A stretch of DNA of 19,805 nucleotides from Hymenopellis radicata (lineage: Eukaryota; Basidiomycota; Agaricomycetes; Agaricales; Physalacriaceae): NCBI GenBank assembly GCA_015501595.1, contig JADNRX010000861.1:1-19805 (forward strand). Reading direction: 5' to 3'. Below are positions 8,510 through 16,794 of the stretch, one piece after another. Made by a program: the position numbers and the translations under genes. The notes under the pieces are model-generated. The model did not search any database and was not told the origin of the DNA. It saw only the letters and a program-made list of their open reading frames with translations. Each line of letters starts with the position of its first letter. The first letter of the stretch is position 1.

Positions 8510-8931
8510 TTAACTCAAGGAGTTGAGCATGCACCACTGATAAAGGAGCAGCTCGCTCAAATCATGTTCAAATTGCTCGCGAATAGAAGCGTTAGAACGC
8601 TGGCGAAAATCCGCTTAGGATGACACTAAACACGATGGGGTAGCGCTACAGCGAAGCTTGCAGAAATGCACCACTTTATCTCAGATAGTTGAGCATTTGG
8701 TACAAAGTAGTCAATATCTCCACGATTTGAGTGCGGATAGAAGCATTGGATTCCTCGCATTTGAGAGCAGCTAATGCGCCATAGGCGCTCATCTCAGGCA
8801 TCCTGTATAAGCAACAGAAAAGTGAAAACTGCTAGAAGCTCAATTAAGCAAAATTGAAACTTGTTAAATATCTCAGCAAGTTGGGCATCAATCCGGTCGC
8901 GGATAGGACCATTGGATTGGGCGGAGCATTA
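8510..8931 (-). pseudogene. Fragment of unrecognised spliced gene, copy B (cleaner)
   Basis: This is the better copy of the fragment at 2209-2625. An open stretch from 8928 to 8861 encodes SNGPIRDRIDAQLAEIFN, then a likely intron occupies 8860-8803 (58 nt, GTTTCA at the 5' end, TTATACAG at the 3' end, CTTAAT as a possible branch site). It is followed in frame by an exon from 8802 to the stop at 8676. That exon contains MPEMSAYGALAAL and a second motif copy, ESNASIRTQIVEI, ending MLNYLR. A third motif copy ends at the stop at 8510. The intron size suits fungi. The 5' part of the gene is missing or scrambled (8932-9120). I assign no function. Confidence 0.52.
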
Positions 8932-9120
8932 ATAGTGCTATGAACAGACCTGCAGAGCAGGCTGTGGAAGCGTCAGCAGAGCAACATCTGCTGGAGCAAA
9001 GTTAAAACTTTGTAGAAATGAGACTGTAGCGAGCTTGGCTACCTGTATTGATGTAGTGAGCATGATTACATAAAGGACACATGCCGGCAATGCTAGCATA
9101 TGTTGGAAGAAGGTGTTGTT

Positions 9121-9173
9121 GGGCAAAGGCCTCTGAAAATGCTCCTTACCCTTGGAACTCACTTTTACTTTGA
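9121..9173 (+). repeat. Diverged A-repeat tail, part 2 (copy B)
   Basis: Duplicate of 2817-2869, the outer end of an A-like repeat abutting antisense RT. Confidence 0.62.
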
Positions 9174-9697
9174 AACGACTCGATTCTTGTCTGTGATGGA
9201 GTCTGGAGTGAGGGAAATGAAACCATAGATGCCATCAACCTAGAACTCAATAATTTTCAGCTGACAACTGTGCTCTTGCTTCTTGTCCTCATAGGAGATG
9301 CCAAGCGAGTCCCACAAGAGAAGAAGCTGGACTTGATATTGTGGATGTCGCTGTTCATGAAAGAGTACTAGGTTGTGAGTAGTGTCCAGTTGTCCATGTA
9401 GTTGTGTAAGCTGAGTATGTCAAGTTCCCAAGCGATCTAGTTAACCACACCGGAGAACGAGCACCAGCAGTATGGAGATGTGCGACTTCCAAAGATGAGA
9501 CAGCGCACAATATGATGGTGACCATCAACCAACAATGACAACCTGCTGCAGTTGCCAGATGGGATGAACATTGCGAATATATTCAGGAGGTAAAGGAAGT
9601 GGAGGAGCAGTATAAGTGAAAGAAATGCTCAGAGGAGCTTTTGATTGTGATAGTACATTCATAGTAAATACATAGCCACGCTTAAGCAGTGTGCTTT
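9174..9697 (-). pseudogene. Antisense RT remnant, copy B
   Basis: Duplicate of 2870-3395, with the same roughly 550-bp internal deletion relative to the full-length ORF2. This shows that the deletion came before the duplication. Confidence 0.77.
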
Positions 9698-9698
9698 C

Positions 9699-9969
9699 CT
9701 CGGACGACTACTACGGCTGGGATACCAGTCGCAATCTAGTACTCTTTCATGGACAGCGACGTCCACATCGTCAAGTCCAGCTTCTTCTCTTGTGGGACTC
9801 TCTTGGCATTCCTTATGAGGCCAAGAAGCAAGAGCACGGTCATCAGCTGAAGATTATTGGTTTCTGGCTTGATGCCATCTACGGCTCCATTTCCCTCACT
9901 TCAGGCTCCATCACAGACATGATCACTAGAATTGAGTCGTTCTTGTCTGTTGTCAAACCTCCTCTCAAG
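9699..9969 (+). pseudogene. Reverse transcriptase fragment (sense), copy B
   Basis: This starts within the YMDD box (DDYYGWDTSRN) and stays open through DAIYGSISLTSGSITDMI to VVKPPLK. There it is cut by the B2 end of the full-length element at 9970. The frame here is intact where both other copies are shifted, so it shows which indels in the others are losses. Confidence 0.82.
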
Positions 9970-10048
9970 CCTATGCTTTCAGATCACACGGAGTTAGGCC
10001 AAATCGGACCCCAAGGGCCTCATCAATTAAGCGTATCATAAAGTGCCT
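9970..10048 (-). repeat. B2, 3' terminal split direct repeat
   Basis: This is the second B core and the outer 3' end of the full-length element. It abruptly interrupts plus-strand RT sequence: copy A reads CTCTCAAGGAATGGC across this point, while here CTCTCAAG is followed by CCTATGC. Confidence 0.8.
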
Positions 10049-10111
10049 TACAGTACATGGTAGATAATACATGAATGTAGTTACTGTAATTACAGTGGGA
10101 GAGGTGGGAGG
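10049..10111. other. Spacer between B2 and A2
   Basis: This is 63 bp not shared with B1. It contains a perfect 14-bp palindrome ACTGTAATTACAGT at 10083-10096. In the solo unit at 3796-4568 this spacer and the start of A are deleted. Confidence 0.5.
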
Positions 10112-10939
10112 GGACGCAAAAAAGCGGAGCTAACTGTGACCAGATAACACAGATTAGCTGGAGGGGAGTGAGGACAGTGCAGAGAGCGCACCTGTGACCA
10201 GATAGCCCACAGAAGTGTCCTTGATAAGGAGTCCTTGAAAAGGAATGGGTATCTGGGCACAAAAGGCATCAGCTCTGAAGAGCTGGATATGAGACATTGG
10301 CACATACTGGAAGCAGAGGGAGCAGGAAGAGCTGTAGGGCTCTGGGGCTGTGGCAAATGGTTCCAATAGACTTCTAGGGTGCCAATGCATCAGTCCTGAG
10401 CAAGAGGACTGGGTAAGCAAGTGCTGCTTGCCTGGGAGAGCAAAAGTGCGAATTTCCCACAAATTGGACACTTTGGGCCTGTCTGGACTGGTTTTGGGGC
10501 TGGCTAGGCGGCTTCAGACAGTGCTCTAGAGGGGTATGGCATCAGTCCTGAGCAGGAGGACTGGAGGGATCATGAACTGCTTGCCTCTGGGAGAAGGTGA
10601 TGGTAAGAGGCAGAAGGCAGAGCGTGGGAACTTTTGCCTAAACCTTCTAGGGCGCCCTGTGAGTGGCCTCTGTTGTTACTACAACACCAGACACAGGCTA
10701 GACAAGTCTAGGAAGAGCTCAGAGGATGGAGTAGCTGCAGTAATAGCAGCAGAGAGTCAGCATTTAGTCAAACAATGCAGATTTTTGACCAAATGATGAT
10801 TTGACTCGGTTTGACTCGGTTAAGCTAACTGAGTGGACTCCCTGAAGCAGGGAGTTAGGTTATAGGGGTATGGAGAGGTGTGGGGCATGCAGAGGCCTCT
10901 GAAAATGCTCCCTACCCTTGGAATCCGCATTTACATCGA
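10112..10939 (-). repeat. A2 split direct repeat
   Basis: This is the second copy of the 828-bp A repeat, nearly identical to 15755-16581 with only a few single-base differences. It lies between B2 and B1. It has the same hairpins and internal duplication as A1. Near identity of the two A copies implies a recent replication cycle, since the repeats are copied from one template. Confidence 0.85.
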
Positions 10940-11018
10940 CCTATGCTTTCAGATCACACGGAGTTAGGCCAAATCGGACCCCAAGGGCCTCATCAATTAA
11001 GCGTATCGTAAAGTGCCT
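10940..11018 (-). repeat. B1 split direct repeat
   Basis: This 79-bp core begins CCTATGCTTTCAGATCACAC on the plus strand and ends at AAGTGCCT. It is identical to 9970-10048 except for one G/A difference (GTATCGTA against GTATCATA). It abuts A2 with no spacer, so the A2-B1 boundary (CATCGA/CCTATG) joins the element's two outer ends as a circle junction would. Inverted copies lie at 10-88 and 6300-6378. Confidence 0.82.
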
Positions 11019-11096
11019 ACTGTGCTATGCATGTGTGTAGTGGAGGGGTGGATGGAGGTGAAGAAAGATGTTTACGAAACCAAGATGAGGAAGGTT
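11019..11096 (-). other. 3' untranslated segment between YR and B1
   Basis: This is short non-coding sequence between the YR stop and the 79-bp B1 core. It is the counterpart of 6221-6299 in the plus-strand copy and is pyrimidine-rich in the element's sense direction (CTCCATCCACCCCTCCAC). In B2 the matching position is replaced by different sequence. Confidence 0.6.
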
Positions 11097-12077
11097 TTAA
11101 TAGGAGGATTTCTTTTGAGCTGCAACTGCTGAGCGGCACGCACTGCTGGATGGTCGCGTATATAGATCTTCCAAGCAGATGATGACCAACGACCTAAGGC
11201 TTGGAGAATAGATTCAGCCAGTCCAGAGATGCGTAGTGTGTTATGCCTCCAGAACGGACTGAATGACCACCAACTCTTTACTCACCAGCGCAAAGAATTT
11301 GGATTCAAACAGGATCGAGTTGGTACCACGCCGTTGTCACGTATGAAGAGTGCCGCTCGAGCACCATGCAGCTTATCTCTGCGCAAGACATACCGTTTCA
11401 GAAGAGCAATTGGATCAGCCTCTTTCTGAGTAGTAAAAAGTATATCAGTGCCTGATAGAATGGATCGCTTTTATGATAAGGCAAGCGATAGCCAGCGTAT
11501 CCAGGTTCAAATTTGAGACTGGATCGCTTCATGATCTTCTTCCAATCACGAAGTTTCTTCTGATTAGGCTGCACCAGTTCTCCATCCGATGAACAGCATA
11601 GAAGGCACATGACATGATGGTGGCAAAAAGAAGATCATTGTACTTCTGAGTCTGATTTGCGATATTGACAAAGAGTTGAAGGTGATGGATGCGAAGTGGA
11701 GGTTTCCTATGTATAGGATCCGCTCTCACCTTCTTAGCACGAGTGCAGATCATGCACGAGCGTCAGCAAAGTGAGGATAGAACTCTTTGAGGAAATGTTT
11801 CGCGCCAGACAAGTATTTTGCAGCAGAAGCAATGAATTGTGATGTGTACGCAATGTAACGAGATAAGGTCTCCGGAGTAGGATCCAAAGACAGGTTATGT
11901 GTTTTACAGAAGTGAGCGTAATCTCTGGCACCAGTAGAGTAATTAAGACGTGTAGAAGTCTCAATAGCATGAGCCTGCAAGTATAAGACAAGTTCATCTA
12001 ATTTCTGCAAGTCCATGGATGGGCGAGGGGACGAGTGCGTCTCCCTCACCCAATGCCTCTAAAAGCAATCTCTCCAT
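11097..12077 (-). pseudogene. Tyrosine recombinase (ORF3), frameshifted
   Basis: This enzyme integrates the circular cDNA by strand exchange through a 3'-phosphotyrosine. The proposed start at 12077 overlaps the RNase H stop by 19 nt, as it does in the plus-strand copy at 5100. The N-terminal helical domain includes LNYSTGARDYAHFCKTHNLS. The first catalytic arginine sits in YAVHRM at 11586-11588. The C-terminal catalytic part (about 11520-11097) is broken by one-base losses but still corresponds to the HSVR (HxxR) box, the GRWSS tryptophan and the IYIRD tyrosine seen clearly at 6050-6154. The frame changes after HRM, again near the HxxR box, and just before the stop. Length and motif order fit the Ngaro/DIRS/Crypton recombinase group. 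Confidence 0.85.
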
Positions 12078-13895
12078 CGCACGGCAGGAGCTCTCGAGGT
12101 GGCTCCATAATGCAGATGCGGTAGGAGGAAACTGTTTCTGGAAGTCAGAGAACAGCAAGCGGGACAACATGTCTGCCATCACATTGTCAACCCCGCGGAT
12201 GTGCCTCACACGTACGTCAATGCCTGTACGCATGACAATGTCTGCAATAGCAAGGAGGATAGCATTGTGACTTGACTGAGAAGCAGCCAGAGTATCGAAC
12301 ACTGAGACGGAGTCGAGGCTGTCAGAATGAATCAACAGCGTACGAGGTGGATAGGGACGAGAGGCGGCATGATGGACAGCACATAAGATAGCTAACAGCT
12401 CTCTGAAGAAGGTATCAACTCCGGTTGTAGTTCGGAGTCGATAGCAAAAGCCATTTCCAGCATATACAAAGGAAAGGCCCAGATTGCTAGCATCTGTCCA
12501 ACAGACCATATCGGCCTCTGTATCGTCCAAGCCTGCGCATTGACGAAGCGCACTCCGATACAGTGTCGCAATGCATTGACAAACCAAGTGAGGTCAGATC
12601 TAACCTCAAGGTTCAATGGAATGCCTTTGTACTGCAGGTTTTACCGCTGATCTTGCGGTAGAGCTCTGTAAGTGCTGGCCGTGCCCAAGGCAGCACATTC
12701 AAAGCCCAGTTGAGATAACCACCCAAGGATAGCCATTCCTTGAGAGGAGGTTTGAGATCAGACAAGAACGACTCGATTCTAGTGATCATGTCTGTGATGG
12801 AGTCTGGAGTGAGGGAAATGGAGCCGTAGATGGCATCAAGCCAGAAACCAATAATCTTCAGCTGACGACCGTGCTCTTGCTTCTTGTCCTCATAGGAATG
12901 CCAAGAGAGTCCCACAAGAGAAGAAGCTGGACTTGACGATGTGGACGTCGCTGTCCATGAAAGAGTACTAGATTGCGACTGGTGTCCCAGCCATAGTAGT
13001 CGTCCATGTAGTCGTGCAAGCCGAGTACGTCAAGTTCCCAAGCGATCCAGTTAACCAGACCGGAGAACGAGCACCAGCAGTATGGAGATGCACGACTTCC
13101 AAAGATGAGACGGCGCACAATATAATGGCGACCGTCAACGATGACAACCTGCTGCAGTTGCCAGATGGGATGAACAGGGAGATTGAGGAATGCCTTCGAG
13201 ATGTCACTCTTGAAGAGCAGGATTTCCTCGTGAGGGTGAGTTTGAAGGACGTCATGCAGTACCTGCCCAAAGGAGTGCATGTCGTCGTACTTCACTTTTG
13301 CATCCTCTCTCGCAATGCCCTCATTAAGACCATTGCCAGTATGGTCCATGACGACACGTGGTTTACCTTTCTGCCACACCACGAACATGGGTGACAGGCG
13401 CATACCAGGAAGGAGCTTAAAGCCCTCTGGAAGCGCAGGTGACCAGCGACCCGCAGCGACTTCTTGATCACGGTGTTTGCGCAGCTCAGTGAGATCGCGC
13501 TCCTCAGTAGAGTAATTGTCTTTGATCTGCTCTTTGAGGTGCGCTTCCCACTCACCGTCATGCAATGGCCAAAACCCTTCACGAAGCGAACGAGTAATAG
13601 ACTTCACAAAGGGTTGATTGGGATGATTGGCCAGAAGTCGCTCAAAGCGGTCAACATTGATTGGTGTGCTGACCTCGATATAGTTGGCAACAGCAGCAAG
13701 AGACTGCTGAATGGTAGGATCGTTGCGAATATGTTCAGGAGGTAAAGGAAGTGGAGGAGCAGTATAAGTGGAAGAAATGCTCGGAGGAGCTTTTGATTGT
13801 GATGGTACATTCGTAGTAAATACATAGCCACGCTTAAAGCGTGGAGGTGGTGGTACAGCATCGGATTTACGCTTCAACGATTTAGGCTTCGACAT
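12059..13895 (-). pseudogene. pol: Reverse transcriptase-RNase H (ORF2), frameshifted
   Basis: This polyprotein copies element RNA into DNA and degrades the template. I place the start at the ATG at 13895, which overlaps the gag stop. RT motifs in order are SPMFVVWQKGKPRVVMDH, FKSDISKAF with the first catalytic Asp (ORF2 residue about 231), FGSRASP, and YMDDYYGW at 12999-13010 with the Asp pair. A thumb-like segment GGYLNWALNVLPWARPAL follows. RNase H then shows the expected acidic set: WTDAS (12486-12500), FFRELLAIL, IHSDSLDS and VMADMLSR. Single-base losses shift the frame near 12895, 12630 and 12535 relative to the plus-strand copies at 3397-5118 and 9699-9969. Several fall in homopolymer runs, so decay and sequencing error are both possible. 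No methyltransferase domain is visible after RNase H. Confidence 0.88.
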
Positions 13896-15269
13896 TGCCG
13901 CCTGAACTCGGTCCTGCACGACTGACAGCTCGCTTGGCTTCGAGGAGGACGAGGCAGGCTGGGTGGCTTTTGGCGGTGTGCTTTCCTCCGCACTCACTGC
14001 AAGTACCGTGTACACGGCTACCCGGGCACGGAGATGGGCATTTGCCCAGATTCCAATTCTGGCAGATGATGCGACGACGTGTCGCAGGCTGCGAGCTGCT
14101 AGAATCAGAAGACCGCTTGCGTGGATTAGCCGCCTCAGAGGTGCGTAACATCTCTGTAAGAAGCGGTAACTGGAGCGCATTGCGGTCATTGAGATTGAAA
14201 GGAGAGTTAGCATAGCGAGTGCGAGTCTCCTTATCACAGCGAATAGGGAACGCTGGATTCGAGGGCGTGGCGCGGAATAGTTCCACAATGAGTACGCGAT
14301 AGCCCTGGAGTTCGTCCTTGCGGTGAGGGTAGATAAGCCCAACACCGGTGGCATACGCATCAAAGACGCGTGTCCACTCGGACTCTTGAGTGAGAGCTCG
14401 GCGCGCAGAGACGTGGTCCTTGCGGATGAGCACAAAGCCCCCAGCAAAGTCCTTCGTGTCCTCTTGCTGATTCGTGCCAGAGTGGATCGAGGCATAGAGT
14501 TTCTCAAAATCCACGTACTGGTCCAGCACGATTGAGCGCCAGAGAGAGCGTGCAAACGGGTCGTGGAGTGACTGCGTCTGACACACATTGATGATAGCGT
14601 CGACATCCTTATCATTGGTAAAGAGCCGACGGAGACGCTGAGTCTCTTGGAGGTGTGGAGAGAGGTTGGTTGGTGAGGCCAACTGCGCGAGATGCGGAGC
14701 GGAGGAGAGGACTGAGGCAGAGATGCCTGACGGAGTAGGCTCCGCTCCAAGTAATTTGGAGAGCAGCGCAGCCGAGGTCGGTCCAGCGACGGGACCAGGC
14801 TCGGGCGCACGCTTTCCAGCAGCTGCATCGAGACGCGCACCAAGTGCGGCCCATGCAGCCTCCTCAACAGCGCGCTTAAGCGCAGCTTGTTGCTCAGCTT
14901 GCTGCGCTGCGAGGTCTGGATCAGGAGGAGCCGATCCGTCGTGGTGCTCCTCTCGAGCGGCAATGATCTGAACGACTTGTTCGACATAGTCGTCCAGTTC
15001 TCCGGCTGAGGCACCAGTCTCCCGAGCGAGTCGCAAGAACTCATTGTAGGACGGTATGGTACCATCAGCAAAGTCTGCGACGAGCTGCTCCAGCTGCTCT
15101 GCACGTTGACGAACCTCTTCGCGGTGATCCGCATCAGATTCGTCTGCAACAGAGTGCGTAGCGGTACGTGGTGGAGAGGGAGAGGAGCGACGTAGGAGCG
15201 TGTCGCAGAGCGGGAGCGAGAGGGAGAAGGGGTTTCATCGATAACATTGAGATCATCGTCCGAGGACAT
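13882..15269 (-). pseudogene. gag: gag-like protein (ORF1) with one frameshift
   Basis: This is the nucleocapsid-like protein of the retrotransposon, expected to bind element RNA in the cytoplasm. Translation starts at 15269 with MSSDDDLNVIDETPSPSRSR, an acidic then Ser/Arg-rich start. The frame changes in a CTCTCC-rich run near 15170-15195 and the main 384-codon frame then runs to the stop at 13882. Its middle contains an Ala/Gln-rich likely coiled coil followed by a globular region with the stretches LHDPFARSLWRS and FAGGFVLIRKDHVSA. Near the C-terminus (13954-14064) is a Cys/His cluster, CQNWNLGKCPSPC followed by CSECGGKHTAKSHPAC. It resembles the CCCH plus zinc-knuckle arrangement of gag proteins in this order. 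The stop overlaps the ORF2 start by 14 nt. Decayed homologues lie at 89-1092 and 6379-7382. The element assignment is secure; gag is inferred from position and the zinc motif. Confidence 0.78.
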
Positions 15270-15754
15270 AGTCCGCTTCCTGATTCAGGAACGTTCTCAG
15301 CAGAATGTGCAACCTAAGGCTGTCTGCGCAGGCTTCTCGCCCTCTTGCTGCCTTTTGGCTAGTCTACTCCTCAGAACGCAAATGCTCTCGCAGAGAGAAC
15401 ACCCAGGTAATGAGCGAATAGAGAGCGCCTGAACAAGATGTACGACCGATCCTTAACCAAGCCTATCGAACACTCAACGAGCGAACGTGTTACGGCGCAC
15501 TCGGAGAGCGAACTCGTCTCACAATCAGCGCCCTGATTTACACTCCTTGTGAGGGAGTCAGGCACACGCTGTACGACCAGGTGTTGAACTCGGTCGCAAG
15601 CACAGGTTGAGCTGTACCACTGATTGACGATGACAAGGAAGTACAAGGAGGACACCGAGCCCAGGGAGGTATAGCACGCTGAACGGAGTGTTGAGCTCGA
15701 AGAAGCGGTGGTGAGCCGCTTGAGAGAGGGATGTGGGGTGAAACCGCAAAGAAA
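15270..15754 (-). other. 5' leader of the full-length element
   Basis: This stretch lies between A1 and the gag start codon and has no matching ORF of its own. Decayed copies lie at 1093-1538 and 7392-7838, where the similarity runs from the gag start to about 30 bases past a shared GTGAGCCGCTTG. It holds a short imperfect direct repeat (CACTC, then a GAGCGAAC-like core) near 15470 and 15500, which is clearer as CACTCAGAGAGCAAAC twice in the older copies. A minus-strand ORF spans this leader and A1 (15538-16086), but nothing shows that it is translated. Confidence 0.6.
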
Positions 15755-16581
15755 GGACGCAAAAAAGCGGAGCTAACTGTGACCAGATAACACAGATTAG
15801 CTGGAGGGGAGTGAGACAGTGCAGAGAGCGCACCTGTGACCAGATAGCCCACAGAAGTGTCCTTGATAAGGAGTCCTTGAAAAGGAATGGGTATCTGGGC
15901 ACAAAAGGCATCAGCTCTGAAGAGCTGGATATGAGACATTGGCACATACTGGAAGCAGAGGGAGCAGGAAGAGCTGTAGGGCTCTGGGGCTGTGGCAAAT
16001 GGTTCCAATAGACTTCTAGGGTGCCAATGCATCAGTCCTGAGCAAGAGGACTGGGTAGAGCAAGTGCTGCTTGCCTGGGAGAGCAAAAGTGCGAATTTCC
16101 CACAAATTGGACACTTTGGGCCTGTCTGGACTGGTTTTGGGGCTGGCTAGGCGGCTTCAGACAGTGCTCTAGAGGGGTATGGCATCAGTCCTGAGCAGGA
16201 GGACTGGAGGGATCACGAACTGCTTGCCTCTGGGAGAAGGTGATGGTAAGAGGCAGAAGGCAGAGCGTGGGAACTTTTGCCTAAACCTTCTAGGGCGCCC
16301 TGTGAGTGGCCTCTGTTGTTACTACAACACCAGACACAGGCTAGACAAGTCTAGGAAGAGCTCAGAGGATGGAGTAGCTGCAGTAATAGCAGCAGAGAGT
16401 CAGCATTTAGTCAAACAATGCAGATTTTTGACCAAATGATGATTTGACTCGGTTTGACTCGGTTAAGCTAACTGAGTGGACTCCCTGAAGCAGGGAGTTA
16501 GGTATAGGGGTATGGAGAGGTGTGGGGCATGCAGAGGCCTCTGAAAATGCTCCCTACCCTTGGAATCCGCATTTACATCGA
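15755..16581 (-). repeat. A1, 5' split direct repeat of the Ngaro-type element
   Basis: This block matches 10112-10939 almost base for base and in the same orientation, and it matches 3861-4568 over its last 700 bp. As the 5' repeat it should carry the promoter and transcript start, though I see no clear core promoter. It is unusually rich in short hairpins: stems at 15860-15872, 15874-15886, 15912-15927, 16033-16053, 16186-16206, 16457-16477 and 16480-16498. It contains an internal diverged duplication: the block from 16029 recurs from 16182. TGTGACCAGATA also occurs twice near 15777 and 15834. An 86-codon plus-strand ORF (16179-16439) is antisense to the element and is probably fortuitous. 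Confidence 0.85.
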
Positions 16582-16760
16582 GAAGAATTTCTGTGATCGC
16601 CGAGCTGGCCGATCGTGCCGGCAGTTGCCGGATAACGATCGATCCGCTCAGATTTCGGCTGCTCTCCTCTTACCACCACAGCACGACCTTCGTGTCGTGC
16701 TCGTCGGCCCCAGAAAATTTTCTGGGGCTTCTCTGATTTGTTTTCTTACTTCTGCTTCGC
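16582..16760. other. Hairpin-rich flank right of the full-length element
   Basis: This is non-transposon sequence with three strong inverted repeats: CCGGCAGTTGCCGG (16618-16631), 8-bp arms AGCACGAC/GTCGTGCT with a six-base loop (16680-16701), and a perfect 22-bp palindrome centred on AAAATTTT at 16707-16728. I find no ORF of substance. It does not match the expected continuation of copy B. Confidence 0.6.
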
Positions 16761-16794
16761 TCTCCTCGCGCGGCTTGCTTTGCGCCAGCTGCTA

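Larger units (their letters stand above)
6291..9969. repeat. Large direct duplication, copy B (truncated unit)
   Basis: This is the second copy of 1-3662. It follows the end of the plus-strand YR gene directly, giving a tandem period of 6290 bp. It stops at 9969, where the B2 end of the full-length element begins. The remainder of the unit (the counterpart of 3663-6290) does not appear on the far side of that element. Confidence 0.9.
9970..16581 (-). mobile_element. Structurally complete Ngaro-type YR retrotransposon
   Basis: This is a tyrosine-recombinase retrotransposon read on the minus strand, about 6.6 kb long. In sense order it has a long repeat A1, a leader, gag, reverse transcriptase plus RNase H, a tyrosine recombinase, then B1, a second A copy and a second B copy. 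Each pair of repeats is nearly identical and in direct orientation. This split-direct-repeat order is known for Ngaro elements and differs from DIRS (inverted ends) and Ty3 or Copia (LTRs). No methyltransferase domain lies between RNase H and YR, which also fits Ngaro rather than DIRS. The 5' end reads TCGATGTAAATGCGG and the 3' end reads CAGATC...AAGCATAGG with no target duplication. Frames are broken by small indels, so this copy may be non-autonomous. The left flank lies in an older copy of the same family and the right flank is unrelated DNA. Confidence 0.88.

Noticed and set aside
10940..11018. tRNA-derived SINE or tRNA gene in the B core
   Set aside because: GGTCCGATTTGG resembles a B box only weakly. 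There is no A box or cloverleaf, and position explains it as an element repeat.
13014..13394. 126-codon plus-strand ORF across RT
   Set aside because: It is the antisense shadow of the RT frame, which carries all RT motifs.
16179..16439. 86-codon ORF present in all three A repeats (also 4166-4426 and 10536-10796)
   Set aside because: The copies are nearly identical DNA, so conservation is no evidence for coding. It is antisense to the element and has no recognisable domain.
9970..16581. DIRS-type or Crypton element, or an LTR retrotransposon
   Set aside because: The ends are split direct repeats rather than inverted repeats, RT and RNase H are present (unlike most Cryptons), and the integrase is a tyrosine recombinase rather than a DDE enzyme.
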